Assembly (NCBI GenBank): GCA_963711315.1
Contig: CAVQDQ010000004.1
Span: 310,001-374,000 of the forward strand
Source of the DNA: PALSA-612 sp963711315
GTDB taxonomy: Bacteria; Actinomycetota; Thermoleophilia; Gaiellales; Gaiellaceae
Direction of reading: 5' to 3'
DNA: 64,000 nucleotides
The notes beneath the pieces are model-generated. The model worked only from the letters and a program-made list of their open reading frames with translations, had not been told where the DNA came from and did no database searches. Positions 37,693 through 46,473 of the stretch are shown here, piece by piece. Both the position numbers and the translations under genes were made by a program. The stretch's first letter is position 1. Each line of letters starts with the position of its first letter.

Positions 37693-38426
37693 CGCTCTTC
37701 TCCGTGCCGAAGCCGTTCGAAGGCGACATTGGCGAGCTGCAGCGCCGCTCGGTGGAGAGCTGGCGCGCGCTCGGCGTGCAGGTGCTGTTGCTCGGCGACG
37801 TCGCGGAAGCCGCCCGCGAGCTGAACGTCGAGCACGTAGCCGGCCTGGAGGTGACGGCGCACGGCACGCCGCGGCTCGACTCCGCGTTCGCGCTCGCCGA
37901 CAGCGCGGCCCGCTTCCCGCTGCGCTGCTTCGTCAACGCGGACGTCATCTTCGGCCAGGACCTGCTCGAGGCCGCACGGGTCGTATCCGGCCAGGAACAG
38001 CCATTCCTCCTCGTCGGCCAGACCGAGGAGGAGGGCAAGCGGCGCGGCGCGGCGGCCATGGACTGGTTCGTCTTCCCGGCCGGGCTCTTCGGCGCGGTGC
38101 CGCCGTTCGCCATCGGCCGTGCGGGCTTCGACAACTGGCTGGTCTGGAAGGCGCGCCAGGTCGGCATCGTCGTCGACGCGACCCACGACGTGCGCGCCGT
38201 CCACCAGCCGCACGGGTACGACCACGTCGAGGGCGGGATGGACGAGGCGTACTACGGCGAGGAGGCGGCGCGGAACCTCGAGCTCGCCGGCGGCAAGGGG
38301 CACGTCTACACGCTCCACGACGCGAGCCATGTTCTCCGCGACGGGAAGCTGCGGCGCAACCTCGGCGCGCCGCTGCGCTGGCGCGAGAACGTCCGCAAGC
38401 TCGCCTGGAAGGCCGGCTTCAGGTGA
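37686..38426 (+). CDS. glycosyltransferase-like protein of unknown specificity
   Basis: 246 residues, no membrane segment. It starts LTLFSVPKPFEGDIGELQRR and includes CFVNADVIFGQDLLEAA, whose Asn-Ala-Asp sits where GT-A enzymes carry their metal motif, and GFDNWLVWKARQVG, seen in proteins of glycan and spore-coat loci. It resembles nucleotide-diphospho-sugar transferase folds, but no named family is certain. The GTG at 37686 lies inside the previous gene's last codons, and the stop overlaps the next start. Confidence 0.6.
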   Translation: MLTLFSVPKPFEGDIGELQRRSVESWRALGVQVLLLGDVAEAARELNVEHVAGLEVTAHGTPRLDSAFALADSAARFPLRCFVNADVIFGQDLLEAARVVSGQEQPFLLVGQTEEEGKRRGAAAMDWFVFPAGLFGAVPPFAIGRAGFDNWLVWKARQVGIVVDATHDVRAVHQPHGYDHVEGGMDEAYYGEEAARNLELAGGKGHVYTLHDASHVLRDGKLRRNLGAPLRWRENVRKLAWKAGFR

Positions 38427-39548
38427 AAGTCGCATTCGTCTCCCCTGAGCCGACGCCGTACCGGGCGCCGCTGCTCGACCGGATCGCAGCCCTTCCCGAC
38501 ATCGAGCTGACGGCGATCTATGCTGCTCACACCGTTGCCTCCCGGCAATGGGACACCGTTGACCTGAGCCACAAAGCGGTCTTCCTTCGCGGGTCGTCTG
38601 CCCGGAGCGCGCGGCTGTGGTTGCGCCACGACTATCCGATCACGCCCGCGATCTTCGGCGCGCTGACGGACTCGCAGCCGAGGTCGTCGTCGTTTCGGGC
38701 TGGAGCACGTTCGCCTCGCAGGCCGCGCTCGTCTGGTGCCGCCTGCGCCGCGTTCCCTACGTGCTGCTCGTCGAGAGCCACGATGCGGGGCCGAAGGCCG
38801 GCTGGCGGCGGACTGTGAAGACGACGGTCGTGCCGCCCGTCCTTCGCTGGGCGGCGTCCGTGCTCGTCGTCGGGTCGCTCGCCCGCGAATCGGTCGATCG
38901 CTCTGGGCGCCGACCCTGCCCGCGTACGCGTCTTCGCGAACACGATCGACGTCGCGGGCATGGGCAGAGCGAGCCGACGAGCTTGCCGCCAGGCGCTCCG
39001 AGCTGCGCGCCGCTCTCGCGCTGGGCGATACGAGGTCGCCGTGGTCAGCGTCGCGCGGCTCGCGCCGGAGAAGGGGCTGGACGTGCTGTTGCGCGCCGCG
39101 ACTGCTGCCGGGGTTCGGCGCCCTGATCGTCGGCTCGGGGCCCGAGCGCGTGCGCCTCGAGACGATCGCCGGGACGCGGTCTTCACCGGGGAGCTGCCGG
39201 GCGACCGGGTCGCCGAGGCTACGTGGCGGCAGACGTGTTCGCGCTGCTCTCCTCGCACGAGCCGTGGGGCGTGGTCGTGAACGAAGCGGCGGCTTCGGGG
39301 CTGCCGCTCGTCCTCTCCGACCGCGTGGGCGCCGCTCGCCGATCTGCTCGTGCGACGGCGAGAACGGCGTGCTCGTGCCCTTCGGCGACGCTACCGGGAC
39401 GGCCGACGCCCTACGCCTGCTCGCCGTCGATCCGGCTCTGCGCGAGCGCTACGGAGCCCGCTCGCGCGAGCTGGTCTCGGCGTGGGGCTACGAGCCCTCG
39501 GTCGAGGCGTTCGTCGAGGCCTGCCGCGAGGCGATGGCCTCGCGGTAG
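38423..39548 (+). CDS. glycosyltransferase family 4 protein (heavily frameshifted)
   Basis: The GT4 blocks appear in order but in changing frames: VKVAFVSPEPTPYRAPLLDR, EVVVVSGWSTFASQAALVWC, PYVLLVESHDAGPKAGWRRT, RVRVFANTIDVA, VVSVARLAPEKGLDVLLRAA, LIVGSGPERVRLETIAG, then FALLSSHEPWGVVVNEAAAS and GENGVLVPFGDATGTADALR. At least seven breaks lie between about 38660 and 39345. No block is missing, so an intact gene of about 375 residues is likely. Its 3' end overlaps the converging gene by 61 bp. Confidence 0.65.
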
Positions 39549-40676
39549 ATCTCTTCCTGGTGGGCGGCCACACGCTCCCAGGACGTCCGCCGCGCCGCCG
39601 CTACTCCACCCGCCGCGAGCGAACGGCGCAGCTCCTCGTCGCCGAGCACCTCGGCGCAAGGCGGTCGTCAGCGCCGCTGCGGAGTAGGGAATCACGATCG
39701 CCTCTCCCTCCTGGAAGAAGCTCGCGATGCCGCACCGGTCGGTCACGACGACGGGCGTCCCGGCCGAAGCTGCTTCCGCGGCAGCCATGCCGAAACTCTC
39801 GCCGGCCGACGGCAGGCAGAGGACGTCCGCCTCGGCGTACACGTGGAGCGGCGGCTCCGGGGTGGCACCGAGCGTGTGCACGCGGCCGGTCGACTGAGCC
39901 GCGCGAACCTGGTCGATCGCGCCGTGACGGTCGTCGGGCCCCACGAGCACGAGATGCAGGTCCGTCAGCTCCCGCGTTGCCGCGAGCAGATGATCGATCC
40001 CCTTGCCGGATGCGATGCGCCCCACGTAGAGCGCGATCGGCGCCCCCGCCGGGATGCCGAGCTCCCCCCGCAGGACACCGCGACTCGCAGGCATCGAGTC
40101 GGGATCAGGGAACCCGTTGCCGCGCACGCGCACGCGGTCGACGTGCACGCCCCCGTTGCGGACGTGTCCCGCCTCGCGCTCGGAGCTGGCGACGACCGCC
40201 GCCGCGCCGCCCGCGACGCCGCGGTACAGCGTCGCGTCGAGCGCTCGCTTCAGCGCCACCTTGCGCAGCCGCGGCTCGAACATCCCCAGCGGCTCGAAGA
40301 CGTACGGGATGCGCCGCAGCCGTGCCCACGCCGCGACGCCGGTGGATACGGGGTCGCGAAAGCCGAGCACGTGCACGACATCCGGTCGCTCCAGCCGCTC
40401 CAGCGCCACCGGCAGGGACGGCGTGATGCCCATCCAGCGGTAGCTGATCGGCGTCGAGAGGTACGTCACGCGCACGCCGCCGTGCGTCTCCGTACGCGTC
40501 TTCGCCGAGGGTCGCGAGTGGAGGTCGACGAGCGTCGTCGTCAGGACCGAGACGTCGTGGCCGTGCGCCGCCAGGCGCTTGGTCAGCTCTCGCGTGACCG
40601 GTATCGGCCCGCCGAAGGCGAGGGCCGGCCACCAGGCGGGCGCGGCGAAGAGGATCCGTAGCGGAGCACCCTGCAT
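39488..40676 (-). CDS. glycosyltransferase family 4 protein (one frameshift)
   Basis: About 395 residues from ATG 40676. GT-B start LRILFAAPAWWPALAFGGPI; later IALYVGRIASGKGIDHLLAA, LPSAGESFGMAAAEAASAGT and VVVTDRCGIASFF. A one-base gain near 39651-39655 shifts the tail; the corrected reading is VLGDEELRRSLAAGG and RRTSWERVAAHQEEIYREAI, with a TAG at 39490-39488. It is the only transferase on the minus strand in this stretch and is divergent from the gene at 40703 by 26 bp. Confidence 0.75.
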
Positions 40677-40702
40677 GCGGGTGGACGGTAGCGTTCTGCG
40701 CC

Positions 40703-41902
40703 GTGAAGCCACGCCTGCTGGTCGTCAACCAGTACTACTGGCCGGGCGTCGAGGCGACGGCGCACCTGCTGACCGAGCTCTGCGAGTCGCTCATCGACGA
40801 GTACGACATCCGCGTGCTGACTGGAGTGCTGCGCGGCCACGAACGGCTCCCGCGCCGCGAGGTGCGGAACGGCGTGGAAATCGTGCGCGTGTCGTCGACC
40901 GCCTTCGAGCGGGCAAACCTCGGCCTGCGCGCGCTCAACTACGCCTCGTACATCGGCAGCTCGTTGCTCCAGGGGCTGACCGGGCCGAAGCCCGACCTCG
41001 TCCTCTGCATGACGGATCCGCCCATGGTGGGCGACGTGGGCCTCGCCATCGCCAGGCGGTTCGGCGTGCCGCTGCTCGTCATCTCGGAAGACGTCTTTCC
41101 GGAGATTGCAACTCAGCTGGGGCGTCTCAACAACCGCGTGCTGGTCGCGACCCTTCGTCAGCTGATCGGCCTCTATCTGAAGCGCGCCGACCGCGTCGTG
41201 GCCATTGGCGACACGATGCGGAGCCGGCTGGAGGAGAAGGGCGCTCCGGCCGATCGCATCCGCGTGATCCCGAACTGGGTGGACACGGAGGCGATTTCGC
41301 CGCAGCCGCTCGACAACGCCTGGTCGCGGCTCAACCGACTGTCCGGGAAGTTCGTCGTCATGCACTCGGGCAACATCGGCCATGCCCAGAACCTCGAAAC
41401 GCTCGTGCGCGCCACGACGTTCCTCCGTGACCTCGACACGCTGTCCGTCGTGCTGATCGGCGGCGGCGCGCGCTACATGGATCTCGTTCGCCTCGCCGAG
41501 CGGTTGCACGCCGACAAGTTGCGCTCGCTGCCGTATCAGAGCCGCGACGTGCTGTCACTCTCGCTCTCGTCGGCGCACCTGCACTTCGTAGGGCTCGCCG
41601 AGGGCCTCGCCGGCTTCGTCGTTCCCAGCCGGCTGTACGGGATCATGGCCGCCGGCCGGCCGGTCGTCGTCGCTGCCGACCCTGAGAGCGAGACCGCACA
41701 GGTGGTCGAGCGCGTCGGCTGCGGCGTCGTCATCCCGCCCAGCCGCCCCGAGCTGCTCGCCGAGGTGATTCGCGACGCGTACGAAGGCCGCTACGACCTC
41801 GACGCGATGGGCACGCGCGGGCGGGAGTACGTCACGGCCGACGCGGACACGCGCGTGGCTCTCGGCCGCTATCGCGAAGTGCTCAGGGAGTTGGTGACCT
41901 GA
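40703..41902 (+). CDS. glycosyltransferase family 4 protein (WcaI/WbuB-like)
   Basis: 399 residues, intact. The N-terminus LLVVNQYYWPGVEATAHLLT is the signature of the WcaI/WbuB group of colanic-acid and capsule transferases. Further blocks: CMTDPPMVGDVGLAIAR, ISEDVFPEIA, VIPNWVDTEAI, FVVMHSGNIGHAQNLETLV and the donor site VVPSRLYGIMAAGRPVVVAA. Its last base is the first of the next gene's ATG. Confidence 0.87.
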   Translation: MKPRLLVVNQYYWPGVEATAHLLTELCESLIDEYDIRVLTGVLRGHERLPRREVRNGVEIVRVSSTAFERANLGLRALNYASYIGSSLLQGLTGPKPDLVLCMTDPPMVGDVGLAIARRFGVPLLVISEDVFPEIATQLGRLNNRVLVATLRQLIGLYLKRADRVVAIGDTMRSRLEEKGAPADRIRVIPNWVDTEAISPQPLDNAWSRLNRLSGKFVVMHSGNIGHAQNLETLVRATTFLRDLDTLSVVLIGGGARYMDLVRLAERLHADKLRSLPYQSRDVLSLSLSSAHLHFVGLAEGLAGFVVPSRLYGIMAAGRPVVVAADPESETAQVVERVGCGVVIPPSRPELLAEVIRDAYEGRYDLDAMGTRGREYVTADADTRVALGRYREVLRELVT

Positions 41903-42999
41903 TGAGGAAGGTCTTCTGGGGCAGCCTGGCGGCGCTCGCGTGGACGCACGTCGGCTATCCGGCAGCGGCCGCCGCGGCCGCACGGATCGCGCCGAAGCCG
42001 GTGCGGCGAGAGGACGTCTTGCCGACGGTGACGATCATCGTCGCCGCCCACAACGAGGAGGACGTGATCGAACGGCGCATCGAGAACCTCCTCGAGCTCG
42101 ACTACCCGACCGGGGACGTCGAGATCGTGGTCGCCTCCGACGCGTCCACGGATCGCACCCACGAGATCGTCCGCGAGATCGCTGCGCGCGAGCCGCGCGT
42201 GTCGCTGCTCGAGTGCCCGCGCGGCGGCAAGGTGGCCGCGCAGAATCTCGCCGTTGCACGCTCGAAGTGCGACGTCGTCGCGTTCTCGGACGCGAATGCC
42301 ACGTGGGCGCCCGACGCGCTGCGGCTGCTCGTCCGCGCGTTCGCCGACGCGGAGGTCGCCTACATCTGCGGCCGACTCGTGCTGGAGGACGCGGACGGCA
42401 CGAACGTCGAGGGCGCCTACTGGCGCCTGGAGACACTGCTGCGTGACCAGGAGTCGGAGACGGGGTCGATCACGGGCGGCAACGGCTCCATCTACGCCCT
42501 GCGCCGCTCCGACTACGTCGACGTCGACACGCGCTTCGGCCACGACCTGTCGTTCCCGTACCTCATGGTGCAGCGGGGCCGGCGCGCGGTGTACGACCCG
42601 GCTGCGCTTGCGTTCGAGAAGCCGACGCCCGACGTCGAGGACGAGTACCGCCGCAAGGTGCGGATGTTCGAGCACGGCTGGCTCATGTTGCACAAGGGCC
42701 GGATGCTGGAGAACCTCCCGCCCGGGTATCTCCTGAAGCTCGTCTCGCACCGTCACCTGCGCTACGGAAGCGGCGTGCTGCACCTCGGCCTGCTCGGCTC
42801 GAGCTTCTTGCTCGCGCGGCGCGGAGGGATCTATCGGCTCGCGTGGCTCGGGCAGCTCGCGTTTCTCGCCGAGGCGGCCCGTCGGCCGGGCCTCGCGCGC
42901 TACTACACGCTGGTCACGTGGGGCACCGTCGAGTCGCTGAAGAACTACGTCGAGCGCGGCGTCCCGGCCGTCTGGGACAAGGCGCCCGGCACGCGCTGA
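41902..42999 (+). CDS. membrane-associated glycosyltransferase family 2 protein
   Basis: 365 residues. An N-terminal hydrophobic segment (FWGSLAALAWTHVGYPAAAA) precedes the GT-A domain with TVTIIVAAHNEEDVIERRI, VVASDASTDRT and AFSDANATW. Two further hydrophobic stretches lie near the C-terminus. The layout matches processive or membrane-bound family 2 transferases such as those adding sugars to lipid-linked chains. ATG directly coupled to the previous stop. Confidence 0.85.
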   Translation: MRKVFWGSLAALAWTHVGYPAAAAAAARIAPKPVRREDVLPTVTIIVAAHNEEDVIERRIENLLELDYPTGDVEIVVASDASTDRTHEIVREIAAREPRVSLLECPRGGKVAAQNLAVARSKCDVVAFSDANATWAPDALRLLVRAFADAEVAYICGRLVLEDADGTNVEGAYWRLETLLRDQESETGSITGGNGSIYALRRSDYVDVDTRFGHDLSFPYLMVQRGRRAVYDPAALAFEKPTPDVEDEYRRKVRMFEHGWLMLHKGRMLENLPPGYLLKLVSHRHLRYGSGVLHLGLLGSSFLLARRGGIYRLAWLGQLAFLAEAARRPGLARYYTLVTWGTVESLKNYVERGVPAVWDKAPGTR

Positions 43000-43013
43000 C
43001 CTCGCGCGGAATC

Positions 43014-43043
43014 TTGACGAAAAAGCGACGGAGCGGCTATCCT
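43014..43043 (+). promoter_or_regulatory. sigma70-like promoter of the toxin-antitoxin pair
   Basis: TTGACG (43014-43019), an 18-base spacer and TATCCT (43038-43043). The predicted start of transcription falls within a few bases of the ATG at 43051, so the message is leaderless or nearly so. It is the clearest housekeeping-type promoter in the window and lies just after the stop of the glycan gene at 42999. Autoregulation by the antitoxin is common in this family but no operator repeat is evident. Confidence 0.6.
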
Positions 43044-43050
43044 GAGAGGC

Positions 43051-43389
43051 ATGGCGACGGCGTTCGCAGAGGAAGCGATCCGGATCCGCGACCTCGGTCA
43101 TCTCTCTGACATCCAGGTTGCGCAGGCGACGGGAGCGGCGCCTAGCACCGTGCGTGACTGGTTCAGAGGCCGCAGCTCTCCGACCGGGAAGCGGGCCGAA
43201 CGGGTGGCGGAGCTGGCCGAGATCGTCGACCGGCTGTCGCGAATCGTCGAGCCCGAGTACATCCCCGTGTGGATGTCGAAGCCGATCGAGGCGCTCGATG
43301 ACCGGAAGCCGCTCCATCTCATCGCCCGCGGCCGCGCCCGCCAGGTTGCGAGAGTGATTTCCGAGCTCGAGTCGCCCGGCGCCGTCTGA
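43051..43389 (+). CDS. Xre/MbcA/ParS-type antitoxin
   Basis: 112 residues. The helix-turn-helix at about 19-42 contains DIQVAQATGAAPSTVRDWFR. The C-terminal toxin-binding domain includes VWMSKPIEALDDRKPLHLIA, characteristic of the Xre/ParS (DUF2384) antitoxins partnered with RES toxins. It should neutralise the downstream toxin and repress the shared promoter. Confidence 0.85.
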   Translation: MATAFAEEAIRIRDLGHLSDIQVAQATGAAPSTVRDWFRGRSSPTGKRAERVAELAEIVDRLSRIVEPEYIPVWMSKPIEALDDRKPLHLIARGRARQVARVISELESPGAV

Positions 43390-43399
43390 GGTAGCCTCG

Positions 43400-43927
43400 C
43401 TGCCGCTCGACGTCGATCGGGTTGACGTCGCCGGAGTCTGGCTGCGTCACGGTTCCCACGGTCGTGACCCGCGTATCCGGCCGAGTCCTCCCGGTAACAA
43501 CCGCTGGCAGCGTGGCACCGTCGTCGACGCTCTGTATCTCGCGGACGCGGACGCGACGATGTGGGCCGAGTGGTACCGGAGCCTCGCCGAGCTGGGAGTT
43601 CCGCCGATGCATCAGCTCCCTCGCGATGTATGGCGATATCGCCTCAGGGCTTTCGCGGTGGCCGACCTGAGCAGCGGCGATCGGCTTGGTCGCGTCGGCC
43701 TGACTACGCCGGTGCCTGGGCGGAAGACGTGGCGGCCGTATCAGTCGGTCGGCGAGCAGCTCTGGCGGGAAAGCTGGCCCGGGCTGCTCGCGCCGAGCGC
43801 GGCGCGGCCCGAGGGGCGCGTCCTGTGCCTCTTCGTCGACGCCCCCGGCGCGTTGCCCGTCCGGCCCTTTGGCCGCCCGCGCGTCGTCAAGGAACCGCCG
43901 GCTCCGCCCACCGGGATGCGTACCTAA
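43400..43927 (+). CDS. RES-domain toxin (start codon unclear)
   Basis: About 175 residues. The RES residues can be placed: Arg in VWLRHGSHGRDPR, Glu in ATMWAEWYRSL and Ser in LLAPSAARPEGRVLCLF. Known RES toxins destroy NAD+ by phosphorolysis or hydrolysis and so arrest growth. No ATG, GTG or TTG lies in frame between the upstream stop (43355-43357) and an ATG at 43559, which would remove the catalytic Arg. The CTG at 43400 is therefore given as the nominal start; a small sequence error at the 5' end is equally possible. It lies directly after the antitoxin gene. Confidence 0.72.
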   Translation: MPLDVDRVDVAGVWLRHGSHGRDPRIRPSPPGNNRWQRGTVVDALYLADADATMWAEWYRSLAELGVPPMHQLPRDVWRYRLRAFAVADLSSGDRLGRVGLTTPVPGRKTWRPYQSVGEQLWRESWPGLLAPSAARPEGRVLCLFVDAPGALPVRPFGRPRVVKEPPAPPTGMRT

Positions 43928-44871
43928 GCACGGTAGGCGGGGAAGAAGCCGTCGTAGTCGATCTTGGCGTCTCCGGACAGGCGGCGGTACGCGTCCTCGT
44001 CGTGCATCAGCTTGCCGACCCAGAACTCGCGACGCCCTTCAGGGCTGAAACGCTGCTTGAAGGCCAGCAGCGAGTCCTTTTGGCCCCCGGCGCCGCCGCC
44101 GAGGTGAAACTCCTCGAGACCTTGCCCCTGGCCCCAAAGCGCCGCGGCGTAGAGCAGGAGATTGCTCGCGCCGAGGTCTCGCGCCGGGTCGTCGGTGGCT
44201 CCCAGGTGGTAATGGAGCCAGCGGTCGCCGCGCAGGCACAGCGCTGAGGCGACGATGTCTCCCTCAGCGATGGCGTCGAAGCGCACGAGGCCGTCGCCGA
44301 GCCCTCCGAGCCGCTCCCAGTACTCGCCCGGAAACCGGTAGTAGTCGGCTGCCTGCTGGCGCTCCATCGTCCGCTCATACAGGACGGCGAACGCCGAGAG
44401 GTCGGCCGGAGCCACTGCGGCTTCGACGGCGACGCCTGACTTCTGCGCCTTGCGAACGACGTTGCGGTGCTTGCCGTGCATGCCGGCGAGCAGGTCTCCC
44501 TCGAGTGGCCAGCCCACTGTGGGGCTCGCGTAGACCGCATGCGCCGCGTCGCGGTAGTTCTCGAACAACGGGTGGTAGCGGATGAACGTGGAGACGATGC
44601 TTCGACCCGCGCACCAGCGCTCATACGCCTGCCGGAAGTCGCCCTCGCCGACCGGCCCGCCGTACCCGTAGGGCGTCGTCACATCGCTGAGATCCGAGCC
44701 GGGAATCGCTCGCACGATGCAGGCCATGACCGCGCCTTCGTCCTCGAGGAGTACCGGCTCGCCGGGGTCGAGCACGCAGCTCGCCTCGACATAGGCCCGC
44801 ACAAGGTAGGCGTCGGCGTAGCCGAGCCGTACTAGCAGCTCGTCCCACTCGCCGGCGGGAACCTCCCTCAA
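43924..44871 (-). CDS. FemAB/GNAT-like acyltransferase
   Basis: 315 residues. The central block LLAGMHGKHRNVVRKAQKSG, then LYERTMERQQAADYYRFP and a C-terminal GASNLLLYAAALWGQGQGLE, matches the GNAT-fold FemAB/BioF2-like group found beside exopolysaccharide genes. These proteins transfer amino acids or acyl groups to peptidoglycan or glycan precursors; the specific reaction is unknown. Its stop overlaps the RES toxin stop by three bases on the other strand. Last gene of a three-gene minus-strand operon with sugar transferase and sulfotransferase. Confidence 0.75.
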   Translation of the reverse strand: MREVPAGEWDELLVRLGYADAYLVRAYVEASCVLDPGEPVLLEDEGAVMACIVRAIPGSDLSDVTTPYGYGGPVGEGDFRQAYERWCAGRSIVSTFIRYHPLFENYRDAAHAVYASPTVGWPLEGDLLAGMHGKHRNVVRKAQKSGVAVEAAVAPADLSAFAVLYERTMERQQAADYYRFPGEYWERLGGLGDGLVRFDAIAEGDIVASALCLRGDRWLHYHLGATDDPARDLGASNLLLYAAALWGQGQGLEEFHLGGGAGGQKDSLLAFKQRFSPEGRREFWVGKLMHDEDAYRRLSGDAKIDYDGFFPAYRA

Positions 44872-45509
44872 CGCTCGGTCTCGGCGGCCCGCGCGCGCTC
44901 GATGTTGAGCTCGTCCTCGACGGGCTCGGGCTCGCCGCGGAGCAGCTCGCCGAACGTCGAGAAGATGATCTTCACGTCGAGCCAGAGCGACCAGTTGTCG
45001 ATGTACCAGAGATCCATCCGGAAGCGCTCGGCCCAGCCGATGCTGTCCCGTCCGTGCACTTGCGCCCAGCCGGTGATGCCCGGCAGCACGGTCAGCCGCC
45101 GCTCCTCCTCCGGCGTGTACCGCGCCGCCTGCTCGACGAGGTCTGCGCGGGGCCCGACGAGGCTCATCTGACCCAGCACGACGTTCGCGAGCTGAGGCAG
45201 CTCGTCGAGGCTCGTGCGGCGTAGCCAGCGGCCGGCGCGGGTGATGCGAGGATCATCCTTCACGACGCCGAACGGATCGCGGCTGACGCCCGTCGAGCGA
45301 CCGAGCTCGATGGCGTCCTGCACCATCGTCCGAAACTTGAACATCCGGAAGGGCTTGCCGTCCTTACCCGCGCGCGGATAGACGAAGAAGATCGGCCGGC
45401 CCGACTCGACGAGGATCCACACAGAGATGGCAAGGAAGACAGGGCTGAGCACGACGAGCGCGATCCCGGCCGACACCGGATCCGCGATCCGTTTGACGAG
45501 GTGGCTCAT
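44868..45509 (-). CDS. undecaprenyl-phosphate sugar transferase (initiating enzyme)
   Basis: 213 residues, the short catalytic form of the bacterial sugar-transferase family without the four-helix N-terminal region of WbaP. One membrane segment near the N-terminus (DPVSAGIALVVLSPVFLAIS), then FFVYPRAGKDGKPFRMFKFR, RTSLDELPQLANVVLGQMSL and VLPGITGWAQVHGRDSI. It transfers a sugar phosphate to undecaprenyl phosphate and so starts the repeat unit. Overlaps its neighbours on both sides by 4 bp. Confidence 0.9.
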   Translation of the reverse strand: MSHLVKRIADPVSAGIALVVLSPVFLAISVWILVESGRPIFFVYPRAGKDGKPFRMFKFRTMVQDAIELGRSTGVSRDPFGVVKDDPRITRAGRWLRRTSLDELPQLANVVLGQMSLVGPRADLVEQAARYTPEEERRLTVLPGITGWAQVHGRDSIGWAERFRMDLWYIDNWSLWLDVKIIFSTFGELLRGEPEPVEDELNIERARAAETER

Positions 45510-46450
45510 CGCGCCAGCTTTCGCCTGAGCACGTGTCGAACCTCCCGGCCGCGCTCCTGGACGAGCCGCAGGCGGACGAAGTTCACTCCGCGCATGGCGG
45601 CGTCATGGGCCGCATACGCCGGGACGAGAGCCTGCGACGCCTCACCGCCGCTCGTCTCGTAGCCGAGCGCGCGGAGCTCGTCTCCGGCCACGGACTCGAA
45701 CACCTCCACCTGGCGCGGCGACAGCTCCGTCCGCCACTTGCCGACGGCGGCGGTGGTGATTCCTGCCCAGACGTTCGTGAACCATCCAGCCTGGTCCTCG
45801 ACCACTTTGGAGCGGTTGGTTTGCTCGATCGCGAGCATGTCCGGCGCATATTCGAGCTCGAGGAACTCGCACAGGGCCGCGATCGTCTCCGCCGGCTCGG
45901 AGACGAGGTCTTCATAACGAACCTCTAGCACTCGGCCCGGGTAGCGCGCCACCGCGGCTCGTCCTTGGCGGATGGCGCCCGCCCACGAGCGCGCCGCCGC
46001 CCACACGTTGTTCGGCCCGAAAGGGACGCCCATCACCGACAGGGCAACGTCGCGTCCATCTCGCACGAGCACGACGAAGCGTGCATCCGGCCAGATCGAG
46101 GCCAGCCGGTCGACGTGGGCGATGTAGGCGGGTGTCTTGTCACCCCATCGCGTTGTTCCTTCCGACTCGGCATAGGCGACGAACGGGGCACTGACGGCGA
46201 AGCGGAACGCGTCTGCGCCGTTCATCCCATCCGGCAGAGCAGGCGGCTCGCCGGTCAGGCCCCACAGGCGCACCCGGGGGTGGTTCCACGCAGCGCGCAG
46301 CACGTCGTCAGCCGGCTGCCCAGAGTCGACGTCGAGCAGGAACATCGACTCCGGCGGGATGGCCACGTCGCCGCGGTCGAGGATGAGGCGCAGCATGGTC
46401 GTTCCGGAGCGGTCGTGGCCGAGGAGGAAGAAGGGAAAGTCGTTGGCCAT
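45506..46450 (-). CDS. sulfotransferase
   Basis: 314 residues. The PAPS 5'-phosphosulfate loop is LLGHDRSGTTML at 9-20, and the 3'-phosphate-binding region is ARFVVLVRDGRDVALSVMG. No signal peptide, so it acts in the cytosol. Its position directly upstream of the sugar-phosphate transferase suggests sulfation of a glycan precursor or lipid carrier sugar. First gene of the minus-strand trio, divergent from the gene at 46474 by 23 bp. Confidence 0.87.
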   Translation of the reverse strand: MANDFPFFLLGHDRSGTTMLRLILDRGDVAIPPESMFLLDVDSGQPADDVLRAAWNHPRVRLWGLTGEPPALPDGMNGADAFRFAVSAPFVAYAESEGTTRWGDKTPAYIAHVDRLASIWPDARFVVLVRDGRDVALSVMGVPFGPNNVWAAARSWAGAIRQGRAAVARYPGRVLEVRYEDLVSEPAETIAALCEFLELEYAPDMLAIEQTNRSKVVEDQAGWFTNVWAGITTAAVGKWRTELSPRQVEVFESVAGDELRALGYETSGGEASQALVPAYAAHDAAMRGVNFVRLRLVQERGREVRHVLRRKLAR

Positions 46451-46473
46451 CGTGATTGCGCAGACTACGTGCC

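Noticed and set aside
41869..43317. 482-codon minus-strand frame across a glycosyltransferase and the antitoxin
   Set aside because: It crosses two genes with recognisable domains and a good promoter; no domain in the antisense product.
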